Program-made: the position numbers and the translations under genes
Shown here: piece after piece, positions 46,183-54,493 of the stretch
Layout: every line of letters starts with the position of its first letter
How positions within the stretch are numbered: the first letter of the stretch is position 1
Assembly: GCA_965247015.1 (NCBI GenBank)
Contig: CBDFGG010000004.1
Coordinates: 62,001-126,000, forward strand
Length of the DNA: 64,000 nucleotides
Source of the DNA: JAIXWP01 sp965247015
GTDB taxonomy: Bacteria; Bacteroidota; Bacteroidia; Flavobacteriales_D; Sanyastnellaceae
Direction: 5' to 3'
The notes under the pieces: generated by a model
Seen by the model: the letters and a program-made list of their open reading frames with translations, nothing else
Databases searched by the model: none
Told to the model about the DNA's origin: nothing

Positions 46183-48069
46183 ATGAAATTTTCGATAAAA
46201 GATTTTAAACAATTTGGCAAAATCGCCGTTATCACGGCTTTTCTTCTGTCTATCAACCTATTAGGATCCGCAAAAAAATTACCAGCGCTTGTCGAACGTG
46301 TCGATCCAGTGAATTGGTGGGTAGGTATGCAAAATGACACCCTCGAATTGTTGATCTCGGGCGCAAACATTTCGAAATCAACCTTTACTCTTACAAACTC
46401 CCCTTCAAAAATCCTAAAGCAAGAGTTATCTAAAAATGGAAACTTCATATATCTCACCGTTGTAATAGCTCCATCTCAGCCTGCAGGAAATTTGGTCTTT
46501 TCGATTTCCAATCCGCTTTACAAAAAACCAGTCCCCTTCAACTACCCTTTATTAAAGCGAACTGGCTATACTCCTAAAGGACTCGAAGCATCGGATAATA
46601 TGTATCTTCTTTTTCCAGATCGATTTGCGAATGGTGATACCACCAATGACGTGAATCCTAAGATGAATGAAAAAGTAGTGGATCCAAAAGCACTAAAACT
46701 TCGACATGGTGGAGACCTCAAAGGAATTCAAGATCACCTTGGCTACCTCGAAGATCTAGGAGTAACTGCGCTATGGATCAATCCTGTTTTGGAAAATGAC
46801 CAGACCAAAGAAAGTTATCATGGCTATGCCGCCACTGATTCTTATAGAATTGATCGACGATTCGGAAGCAACGAACAATTCAAACAATTATCAGAACAAT
46901 GCCACCAAAAAGGAATCAAAATGGTTTGGGATGTTGTGTACAACCACTGGGGCATCGATCATATTTTGTATAAAAATTTACCCGATAGCAATTGGGTGAA
47001 TTGGTTCTCAAGTTTCACTCGCACCTCTTATCGTGCAGAAACGTTACTTGACCCTTATGCATCTGAATACGATAAAAAAATGATGTCTGATGCATGGTTT
47101 GATAATCACATGCCCGACCTCAATCAAAAAGATCCTCATCTCGCAAAATATCTCATTCAAAATTCTATTTGGTGGATTGAATACGCAGGACTCGATGCAT
47201 TTAGAATCGACACCTATGCATACCCTGATCAAAAATTCATGCGTGACCTCAATATGGCTCTGCGTGCAGAATTCCCAAACATTCACATCTTTGGAGAAAC
47301 GTGGGTGCAAGGCTCCCCAATTCAAGCTTGGTTTACAGAAAAAAATGGATTGAACAAAGAATTCTCTTCTGAACTAATTGGTGTGACTGACTTTCAATTG
47401 TACTTCGCTATTACGAAAGGTCTCAACGAAAACTTTGGGTGGGAAGAAGGATTTAGAAGAATTGAGTTAACACTATCTCATGATATCCTTTATAACGATG
47501 CTAATAGAAGTGTCACCTTCTTGGATAATCACGATTTGAGCAGAATCTATTCTGTTCTTAATGAAGATTTAGAAAAATGGAAAATCGCCAATGCCTTGAT
47601 GCTAACGCTTCGTGGCATTCCTTGTATTTATTACGGCCATGAAATTTTGATGAAAAACTATGCGAATCCTGACGCACTCGTGAGAGAAGATTTTCCTGGA
47701 GGTTGGCCCAACGATTCGATCAATAAATTCGATTACAAAAATCTTGTGGGTAAGGAAAAAGAAGCATTTGATTTTACTCGAACATTATTGAATTGGAGAA
47801 AACAAAATCCATGGATTGGAAATTCCAAACTCACACAATTTGTCCCTAACGACAACACATACATCTACTTCCGCACTAGTGGCGATCAAGTATTAATGTG
47901 CGCATACAGCATGAATGATAAACCAGTGGAGATTGATCTCAATCGTTTCGCGGAATGCATTCAAGGAAGAACCAGAGGACAAAATATTCTCAATGGAAAT
48001 CGTGTGAACTTGGATGGAAAAATCACCCTTGATCCTAAATCAGCAACGTTGATCCAACTTATGAAGTAA
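46183..48069 (+). CDS. GH13 alpha-amylase family enzyme, neopullulanase/cyclomaltodextrinase-like
   Basis: 628 residues from the ATG at 46183, with an N-terminal hydrophobic signal (IAVITAFLLSINLLGSAKK). An N-terminal cyclomaltodextrinase-type beta domain (RVDPVNWWVGM) precedes the catalytic barrel. GH13 residues are Asp343 (DAFRIDTYAYPD), Glu372 (FGETW) and Asp451 (FLDNHD), with DVVYNHWG upstream. It should hydrolyse alpha-1,4 links of maltodextrins, cyclodextrins or pullulan, probably in the periplasm like SusA. It overlaps the convergent thioesterase gene by 11 bp. The longer reading from 46108 crosses the divergent promoter and is rejected. Confidence 0.94.
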   Translation: MKFSIKDFKQFGKIAVITAFLLSINLLGSAKKLPALVERVDPVNWWVGMQNDTLELLISGANISKSTFTLTNSPSKILKQELSKNGNFIYLTVVIAPSQPAGNLVFSISNPLYKKPVPFNYPLLKRTGYTPKGLEASDNMYLLFPDRFANGDTTNDVNPKMNEKVVDPKALKLRHGGDLKGIQDHLGYLEDLGVTALWINPVLENDQTKESYHGYAATDSYRIDRRFGSNEQFKQLSEQCHQKGIKMVWDVVYNHWGIDHILYKNLPDSNWVNWFSSFTRTSYRAETLLDPYASEYDKKMMSDAWFDNHMPDLNQKDPHLAKYLIQNSIWWIEYAGLDAFRIDTYAYPDQKFMRDLNMALRAEFPNIHIFGETWVQGSPIQAWFTEKNGLNKEFSSELIGVTDFQLYFAITKGLNENFGWEEGFRRIELTLSHDILYNDANRSVTFLDNHDLSRIYSVLNEDLEKWKIANALMLTLRGIPCIYYGHEILMKNYANPDALVREDFPGGWPNDSINKFDYKNLVGKEKEAFDFTRTLLNWRKQNPWIGNSKLTQFVPNDNTYIYFRTSGDQVLMCAYSMNDKPVEIDLNRFAECIQGRTRGQNILNGNRVNLDGKITLDPKSATLIQLMK

Positions 48070-48478
48070 CAGAAGGAAGCTTTTCAAACATCGCTCTCCA
48101 TTCCTCTGGAACGGGAGCGGTTTTTTGTTCTGCATGATTAAAGCTAACAAGCACCGAAGCTCCAGTTGATGCCAATATTTCTTGGTCATTTTCAACAACC
48201 ACAATTTTGTAATCCATCGTGAAGCTCTTGGTGCCGATATGCTTGCAACCGACATAGATTTTCACTTTGTCTCGAAGTAAAATAGAACGCTTGTAATCCA
48301 CTTCGTTTCTAGCAACGAGAATTCCATGTTGTTTCCAATCCCATCGTCCGCCCACCAGTTGGTGAAAGAAGTGCATTCGGGCTTGTTCGAAATATGTTAA
48401 ATAGGTGGCATTATTGACATGGCCCATTGCGTCAATATCGGCAAATCTAATTTCGGGTGAATATGGAACTACGTTCAT
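48059..48478 (-). CDS. Acyl-CoA thioesterase, 4HBT hotdog family
   Basis: 139 residues from the ATG at 48478, which overlaps the mobA stop as ATGA; this fixes the start over the ATG at 48508. The hotdog signature is FADIDAMGHVNNATYLTYFEQAR, here seen as IDAMGHVNN with the catalytic-type Asp, and DYKRSILLRDKV. Family members hydrolyse acyl-CoA thioesters; the substrate is unknown. It is the last gene of a coupled three-gene operon with moaC and mobA, although a thioesterase has no known role in molybdenum cofactor synthesis. Confidence 0.9.
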   Translation of the reverse strand: MNVVPYSPEIRFADIDAMGHVNNATYLTYFEQARMHFFHQLVGGRWDWKQHGILVARNEVDYKRSILLRDKVKIYVGCKHIGTKSFTMDYKIVVVENDQEILASTGASVLVSFNHAEQKTAPVPEEWRAMFEKLPSVTS

Positions 48479-49581
48479 TTCGATGATTGATTTAATTGTT
48501 TCATCCACTCTTCCATTTCAGAGGGATGATTTGCGTTGGCCACAAAACTAGTTGATGATGGCGAGATCATCTTCACTTTTTGACTCATTAACATTTTTCG
48601 AGGACATGTTCTATTGAGTGCCAGCTCTTGCATGATTACACTCAAACTACTTGGTTCCCAAATTGTACAAAGTGGTTCTATCCATTTTTTCTCTTCATTA
48701 AAAAAGCCTGTGGCAATGGAATGGAAGTCTCTTTGTGACATTAGTTCACTGATTACATTCGCATTCACAGCGGGCATGTCACACGCCACGACAAAAAATG
48801 CGCTATTATCATGCAGCGTAAGTGCGCTTGCAATGCCTCCAACAGCGCCAATTCCAGAAAAACGATCGACGATTAGATCAACATTTTTTTCCTGAAATAA
48901 AGAAATTTGATCCTCGCGACATGAAATTGAAACTTCCATTCCGAGGCCACTGAATTGCGCCATCAAATACTCATACTGAGGGATACCGTGATATGAAATC
49001 ACCGCTTTATCCACGCCCATTCTTTCACTTCTTCCCCCTGCTAGAATTAGAGCTTGCATTTTAGGCGGTACTAAGTATTTTTCCAAAATAAATGAAATGA
49101 GCTCTTCTTCTGATCGAAGTATCGCTACCTCTTGTTGCGTCAAGACCTCCTTGAAATAATCCCTTGCGTCTGCTTCGTTGAGATTCGCATAAATGGCTAC
49201 AACATTTGATATCTCTTCTTTGCGGCGCAGCATAGAACCTTTCTTGGAAGGATTGTGAAGTAATATCTGATCTGCTCCAGGAAAGTGATGTCCATTTATC
49301 AAAGCGAGTTCAAGTGTTGGATATAGCGCATTGATTCTCGATGCACTGATTGGAGCATTTGCTTTTATTTTCAAAGACTTCTCTCCAATGACCAAGGTCT
49401 GTGGCTCAAACCCTGTAATCTCGCTGTGATCACCATCGATGTACAAGAGCTCGTGCTCATGTAATTTTTGCATGATAGAAATGGCTAGCCGCTCCATGTC
49501 TTCGCAGGAGTCTCCAAGGAAGGCAATTTCCTTTTTTGCAAAATTGCCCCATCTTCTTTTTGGTAATTTTCCGTGGCTCAT
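48475..49581 (-). CDS. mobA: Molybdenum cofactor guanylyltransferase with extra N-terminal domain
   Basis: 368 residues. The C-terminal ~195 residues are a MobA nucleotidyltransferase: LILAGGRSERMGVDK, RFSGIGAVGG, ACDMPAV and VANANHPSE. It would attach GMP to molybdopterin. The N-terminal ~170 residues form a separate domain with LGDSCEDMERLAISIM and LALINGHHFPGADQIL. This could be a degenerate MobB- or kinase-like domain without a P-loop, but I do not recognise it. The ATG overlaps the moaC stop as ATGA. About twice the usual MobA length. Confidence 0.88.
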   Translation of the reverse strand: MSHGKLPKRRWGNFAKKEIAFLGDSCEDMERLAISIMQKLHEHELLYIDGDHSEITGFEPQTLVIGEKSLKIKANAPISASRINALYPTLELALINGHHFPGADQILLHNPSKKGSMLRRKEEISNVVAIYANLNEADARDYFKEVLTQQEVAILRSEEELISFILEKYLVPPKMQALILAGGRSERMGVDKAVISYHGIPQYEYLMAQFSGLGMEVSISCREDQISLFQEKNVDLIVDRFSGIGAVGGIASALTLHDNSAFFVVACDMPAVNANVISELMSQRDFHSIATGFFNEEKKWIEPLCTIWEPSSLSVIMQELALNRTCPRKMLMSQKVKMISPSSTSFVANANHPSEMEEWMKQLNQSSK

Positions 49582-50054
49582 TTGCTTGAAATAAAATCTT
49601 TCTTGCCTCCAGTTTTTTCCAAGAGCCTTATATCAGAAATAATGATGTCATGCGACATCGCTTTGCACATATCATAAATGGTCAATGCTGCAATCGAAGC
49701 TCCCGTAAGTGCTTCCATTTCCACTCCTGTTTTGCCGGTGATTTTTGCTTCACAAATAATCAGTAATTTTCCATCTATCTTTTCAATCGACACTGCCACC
49801 TTTTCTGTGAGTAGCGGATGGCAAAGCGGAATAAGTTCGTGTGTTTTTTTTGCTCCCATTATACCAGCTATAATCGCTGTTTGAAATACGGAACCTTTTT
49901 TTGTTTCAAAAGAAATCCTCTCCAACTCATCAAAAACCTCTTGAGGCAAAAGCACTATCGCTTGAGCTTTTGCGAAGCGCTGGGAATTTTCTTTTCCACC
50001 TACATCGACCATGGAGGCATCTCCAGATTGATTGAGATGCGATAATTTATTCAT
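49578..50054 (-). CDS. moaC: Cyclic pyranopterin monophosphate synthase
   Basis: MoaC converts the MoaA product to cyclic pyranopterin monophosphate, an early step of molybdenum cofactor synthesis. The 158-residue length is standard. Motifs are MVDVGGKENSQRFAKA, LIPLCHPLL, GVEMEALTGASIAALTIYDM and EKTGGKKDF. It starts the moaC-mobA-thioesterase operon. moaA, moaD, moaE and moeA are not in this window. Divergent from the type B cargo gene across 75 bp. Confidence 0.95.
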   Translation of the reverse strand: MNKLSHLNQSGDASMVDVGGKENSQRFAKAQAIVLLPQEVFDELERISFETKKGSVFQTAIIAGIMGAKKTHELIPLCHPLLTEKVAVSIEKIDGKLLIICEAKITGKTGVEMEALTGASIAALTIYDMCKAMSHDIIISDIRLLEKTGGKKDFISSK

Positions 50055-50129
50055 TTTACGAAGGTATAAAAGCCTTTCACATGTAGGGAATATGAAGAAT
50101 AGATTATATTAGTGTTTGCTTAGCCCCTC

Positions 50130-52853
50130 ATGCGAACAATAAAACTAACATATCGATCTATTACGCGTCATATACTGATGCTCGCAGGGCTTTTCTTAAT
50201 CTTCGGAAATGCGCAGGCCACCCACATAGTAGGAGGTGAGATTTCTTATGTATATGTCGGTCCTGGCACTTTTAATACGGTAGAATATGAAATCACCCTC
50301 ACGGTATATCGTGACTGTGGTCCTACCAATATCAATGGTACCAATTTCGATCCGGATGCATTTATTGGAATCTATGACGCCGTCACTTTTGACTTTGAAG
50401 AAAATTATGATATCCCCCTCAACTTCAGCAATGTTGAAGAAATCCCTGTGTCACTAGATAATCCTTGCTTTACGCTGCCTGATGGACTCTGTGTAGAAAA
50501 GGCGGTTTATACCACTTCGATATTCGTTCCTATCAATCCGAATGGGTATGTGGTGGTGTATCAGCGTTGTTGCCGAAATCCTTCAATCGTTAACTTGATC
50601 AATCCTGATGATTCTGGAGTGACCTTCATGGTGACCATTCCAGGGACCAACGATGTTCCGGGAATGATTAACAGTTCTGCGGTATTCAACAACTTTCCAC
50701 CTGTAGCATTATGTGCAGGCGCGGAGTTTGAATTCAACCATGGCGCTACAGATGCGGATGGTGATTCTTTGAGCTATGAATTCTGTTCGCCTTTTCTTGG
50801 CGCCTCTCCAGATGACCCCGCTCCTACCGTACCTTCCCCTCCGCCCTACACCAATGTAGCATGGGCCAATGGATACTCTAGCGGAAATCAAATTGCTGCC
50901 AACCCCGCCTTCCAAATAGATCCTCTAACTGGTATCATTACCGGTACCGCTAATCAAGTGGGACAATATGTGATTGGCATTTGTGTAAGTGAATACCGCG
51001 ATGGAGTTTTGATCAACACCAGTAATCGTGACTTTCAGTTTAATGTGACGATCTGTGATCCAAACATCATTGCCACTATTCCGCAACAGACAACGCTTTG
51101 CGATGGGTTGACAGTGGAGTTTGATAATAACTCAACGAATGCGACTTTCTTTCAGTGGGATTTTGGTGTTGCAAATGTGGACACCGATGTGAGCACACAA
51201 GCGAGCCCATCCTTTACTTACCCAGAGCCTGGTGATTATTCCGTAATGCTTATTGCCAACCCTGGATGGCCTTGTGCTGATACCGCTATCTCTACTTTCG
51301 ATGTTCGACTTCCTCTTGAACCCGCGATTAGTTTAGATACTGCATTGTGTGCACAGGATCAAGTAAGGTATAATTTTAATAGTAACGGGAATTTATCTAC
51401 TACTGCATTGTTTACTTGGGACTTCGGAACGGGTGCTAGTCCAGCAACTTCGAGCGTTGCAAATCCTGCAAACATTCTTTTGAATCCTGAGTCAAGTAAT
51501 TATACCGTTTCATTCACTGTGAATGATAATGGTTGTACAGACCAAGCAACACTTTCTTTCAATAATCTTCCAGAACCAATCGCGGCGATCATTCCACAAG
51601 AGACATTTTGTTCGGGACTCACATACACTTTCGAGCACAATAGTCAAAATGCCACGACCTATGGTTGGGATTTTGGCGTTGGAGGCAGCAATGATTTAAG
51701 TGATCTCGAAAGTCCCACCTTTACATTTCCTGATACGGGACTCTATGTAGTAAGATTAGTAGCATCTTCTGCTTATACGTGTCCTGACACGGCGTTCACA
51801 ACGATGGATGTGTATGAATTGCTACAACCCTATTTTGATCCTCAAGAGCCACAGTGTTTCGATACACATTCCTTCGACTTTTTTGCAGAGGGTGCAACAA
51901 CAGAGAATAGTGTGTTCTCTTGGACTTTTGGGCCACAAGCGAGCATTGCATCCACAACAACCAACAATCCTCAGAACATCACCTTCGCCGCATCAGGAAC
52001 CTATCCTGTGACGCTGACTATTTCGGAAAATAATTGTGAGAGAAATTATACGGATGATGTTTGGGTGCCTGCACCACCAAGCATCAACCCTGAGATTATT
52101 TCTCCTGAAGGTTGTCCTGTTCATCTTGCATCCTTCGAAGCCAATGGGGTATCCGATACGCCCATGGCATACATGTGGGATTTTGGTGATGGAGAAACTG
52201 CGTTTGCGGGTTCCACCTCTCATAATTTTGAATCGCCAGGATATTATGACATCAGTCTTGCAGCAATGACTACTACAGGATGTGTGAGAACATTGACTTG
52301 GAGTGAAAATGATGGCGTAATCGTTTATCCCTACCCCATTGCATCATTCACAACATCTGCATCTGAAGCGGATATCCTCAATCCAGAGATTACGATTACG
52401 AGCACTGCGACCGATGCTACCACATGTTATTTCTCAATGGGTGATGGTGGATTTTCGGAAGAATGTGAATTTGAATACAGTTTCCAAGAAGCAGGGTACC
52501 AAACCATCACACAAGTGGTCACCAATTCTTTCGGATGCACTGATCGTCTAGAGGGACGTGTGTTTATTAGTGGTATGCTCTTTTATGCGCCTACTTCCTT
52601 TTCACCTAATAATGATGGACTCAACGATTATTGGTGGCCTGTGATGACAGGAGTAACTTCAATGGAATGTGTAATCTATGACCGCTGGGGCACGAAAGTG
52701 TTCGAGTCGAACAATATTGACGATGCTTGGATAGGCTCCATCCAAGGCGGAGAAAACTACGCCATGGATGGAGTTTATCACTTCTATATTCGATTGAAAG
52801 ATCTCGGATTATTATCTCACGAGTATCAAGGACACATTACTATCATTCGATAG
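50130..52853 (+). CDS. T9SS type B cargo protein with PKD domains
   Basis: 907 residues with a signal peptide (GLFLIFGNAQA). The start of the mature protein (THIVGGEISYVYVG, TVYRDCGP) is typical of a large Bacteroidota surface family. Several PKD domains follow, marked by WDFG repeats near 345, 430, 515 and 690. The type B sorting domain starts YAPTSFSPNNDGLNDYWW and has YDRWGTKVFES and a terminal GHITIIR. It is probably an adhesin or surface scaffold and has no PorP/SprF gene next to it. A near-match to a -7 box (TAGTGTTTG, one base too long) lies 12 bp upstream. Confidence 0.9.
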   Translation: MRTIKLTYRSITRHILMLAGLFLIFGNAQATHIVGGEISYVYVGPGTFNTVEYEITLTVYRDCGPTNINGTNFDPDAFIGIYDAVTFDFEENYDIPLNFSNVEEIPVSLDNPCFTLPDGLCVEKAVYTTSIFVPINPNGYVVVYQRCCRNPSIVNLINPDDSGVTFMVTIPGTNDVPGMINSSAVFNNFPPVALCAGAEFEFNHGATDADGDSLSYEFCSPFLGASPDDPAPTVPSPPPYTNVAWANGYSSGNQIAANPAFQIDPLTGIITGTANQVGQYVIGICVSEYRDGVLINTSNRDFQFNVTICDPNIIATIPQQTTLCDGLTVEFDNNSTNATFFQWDFGVANVDTDVSTQASPSFTYPEPGDYSVMLIANPGWPCADTAISTFDVRLPLEPAISLDTALCAQDQVRYNFNSNGNLSTTALFTWDFGTGASPATSSVANPANILLNPESSNYTVSFTVNDNGCTDQATLSFNNLPEPIAAIIPQETFCSGLTYTFEHNSQNATTYGWDFGVGGSNDLSDLESPTFTFPDTGLYVVRLVASSAYTCPDTAFTTMDVYELLQPYFDPQEPQCFDTHSFDFFAEGATTENSVFSWTFGPQASIASTTTNNPQNITFAASGTYPVTLTISENNCERNYTDDVWVPAPPSINPEIISPEGCPVHLASFEANGVSDTPMAYMWDFGDGETAFAGSTSHNFESPGYYDISLAAMTTTGCVRTLTWSENDGVIVYPYPIASFTTSASEADILNPEITITSTATDATTCYFSMGDGGFSEECEFEYSFQEAGYQTITQVVTNSFGCTDRLEGRVFISGMLFYAPTSFSPNNDGLNDYWWPVMTGVTSMECVIYDRWGTKVFESNNIDDAWIGSIQGGENYAMDGVYHFYIRLKDLGLLSHEYQGHITIIR

Positions 52854-52863
52854 TAAATTCATT

Positions 52864-53829
52864 TTATTTCGCTACAACTAAAGTCTTCGTTTCTACTACG
52901 CCATCGCGAGTAAGAGCGATTTTATATGTGCCAACAGAAAGAGCTTGTTCAATGGTCACTTTATTTCCAGACACAAAATTTCCTTTGCTCAATTCTTTAG
53001 AAACAATTTTCTTTCCAGCCATGTCAAAAATATCTATCGACATTTTTGTCGTCTCAGAAGTAACATTGCTGAATTGAATGTGGATCAATTGATCTCTTAC
53101 AGGATTTGGGAACACCGCCCAAGTATTTTCTGCGCTTGCATTTGTAGCAACGGACAATACTGTTTCGTTAGCATTACCTTCACAAGTACCATCGTTAAAT
53201 GTTGCAGCTGAATTGTAGTTTGCAGCTTGTGCATCTGTGCAACCGAAGGTTTCTGAATTTTCGGTAGAGAATTTTAAATCGAGCGCCTTCCAAACTTCGT
53301 TTTGGCCTTCCCAACCTTGAAGGTTCAGCGTTCCGTTTGCTGTGCCAGTTGTTGTGAATTGAGCAAGCAATACAAGACCACTGTTTGATGGTGAACATTT
53401 CTCGTCTTGTGGAAGCAAGAACCAAGCACCGTTGCTCACCAAGATTTCGCCACCATCGTTGAATGATGAGAAGTCGACACCGATATCCCAAACTGTGTTG
53501 TTTGTTGCATCTTCATATCCCAATGTGATAAATGAATCATATTTCACATTTGGGTCAACGGCCATCAAATTAGGGTGGATAGAATTACTTCCGTATGATG
53601 CGAGAGCATTCTGATAAAAAGGAGCCGTTGATTCAATGATGATAGGATGTTGTGTATCACCCCAAACAGCGTGAATAGACTGCCCCTGCTCTACCTGAGC
53701 GTACACACGATAAGTGTTTCCTGGAACCGCACCTTGATTGTTCACTTTTTGTACAATCAACTGCGGATTCGCTGCGAATAGTTGCGCAGCAGCGGCCATT
53801 GCAAGGCCTGTTATTAAAAGCGATTTCAT
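52864..53829 (-). CDS. T9SS type A cargo protein, short paralogue of the SprB-repeat cargo
   Basis: 321 residues from the ATG at 53829, which gives a signal peptide (GLAMAAAAQLFA); the longer reading to 53901 adds an improbable leader. The N-terminal ~230 residues match the first domain of the protein at 41621-44155: YRVYAQV, YDSFITLGYED and GCTDAQAANYNSAATFNDGT. No SprB repeats follow. The C-terminus is a type A sorting domain (FPNPVRDQLIHIQF, ending KTLVVAK). It is an exported protein of unknown function. It ends 10 bp from the convergent type B cargo gene. Confidence 0.87.
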   Translation of the reverse strand: MKSLLITGLAMAAAAQLFAANPQLIVQKVNNQGAVPGNTYRVYAQVEQGQSIHAVWGDTQHPIIIESTAPFYQNALASYGSNSIHPNLMAVDPNVKYDSFITLGYEDATNNTVWDIGVDFSSFNDGGEILVSNGAWFLLPQDEKCSPSNSGLVLLAQFTTTGTANGTLNLQGWEGQNEVWKALDLKFSTENSETFGCTDAQAANYNSAATFNDGTCEGNANETVLSVATNASAENTWAVFPNPVRDQLIHIQFSNVTSETTKMSIDIFDMAGKKIVSKELSKGNFVSGNKVTIEQALSVGTYKIALTRDGVVETKTLVVAK

Positions 53830-53852
53830 TATAAGGTCAATTTGGTTTAGGC

Positions 53853-53864
53853 GTGGAATTCCAC
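53853..53864. promoter_or_regulatory. 12-bp perfect palindrome in a divergent region
   Basis: GTGGAATTCCAC lies 23 bp upstream of the ATG at 53829. It could be an operator for that gene, but a 12-bp palindrome is weak evidence. Confidence 0.3.
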
Positions 53865-53924
53865 TTTGGTTAGCACAAGTATAGCAAAAAATCGAATCCA
53901 CACGACCTCTGCGGATATTAACAG

Positions 53925-53938
53925 GTGACTAAAATCAC
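53925..53938 (+). promoter_or_regulatory. CRP/FNR-like site upstream of the metal-efflux operon
   Basis: GTGA-N6-TCAC agrees with the core of the CRP-family consensus. A -7-like box TACATTTG follows at 53962-53969. A transcription start near 53976 would put this site's centre at about -44, close to the usual class II activator position. No TTG -33 element is seen, which fits an activator-dependent promoter. Confidence 0.4.
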
Positions 53939-53976
53939 ACAGCAACCTATGAACTATTGATTACATTTGAACCATC

Positions 53977-54384
53977 TTGAAAAAAATCATTCGAAATATT
54001 GTTTTCATTCTAGTACTGATACAAGTCGTCTCGGTGACAGCATTTCGTGTGAGCATTATCAATGAAATGTTTCAAATTGGTCAATTGGTGAGCCATTTTC
54101 AAGATCATGAAGAGGAGAATCCTGAAATGACGATTTGGGCCTTCATTCAGATGCACTACATCAATGAGACTATTGTTGACGAAGATTATGCTGAAGACAT
54201 GAAGCTTCCTTTCAAGACTTCTGAAAAACTCTCAGGTCCTCTCGTTGCTAAAATTTTTCCAGAATCATTTGACCAGATGAACTTCTCGTTTGAATCATCT
54301 GCTTCTTTCGTGGAATTCTTCGGAAATCAATTTATCGCGCAAGATATCGCTCGTAATATCTGGCAGCCGCCGAGGCTATCTTAA
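53977..54384 (+). CDS. Small single-pass membrane protein at the head of the metal-efflux operon
   Basis: 135 residues from a TTG start at 53977 (MKKIIRNIVFILVLIQ). The TTG is preferred because it includes the only membrane or signal segment; the next in-frame ATG would remove it. The soluble part has VSHFQDHEEENPEMTIWAFIQMHY, seen here as the His/Glu-rich SHFQDHEEENPEM near 39-51, which could bind metal. I recall proteins of this kind preceding CzcA/CusA genes in Bacteroidota but know no function. A -7-like box ends 7 bp before the TTG. The pump gene follows after 109 bp, a gap with a short CGCGTG direct repeat and no clear terminator. Confidence 0.65.
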   Translation: MKKIIRNIVFILVLIQVVSVTAFRVSIINEMFQIGQLVSHFQDHEEENPEMTIWAFIQMHYINETIVDEDYAEDMKLPFKTSEKLSGPLVAKIFPESFDQMNFSFESSASFVEFFGNQFIAQDIARNIWQPPRLS

Positions 54385-54493
54385 TAGACCGTTACAACAA
54401 TATTTTTTAATGCAGACCACCATTGGGTTTGCCTCTTCTCGCGTGCTTTCGCGTGAAAATAAGTTTTTATAAAGTCTATTAAATTCAAACATC

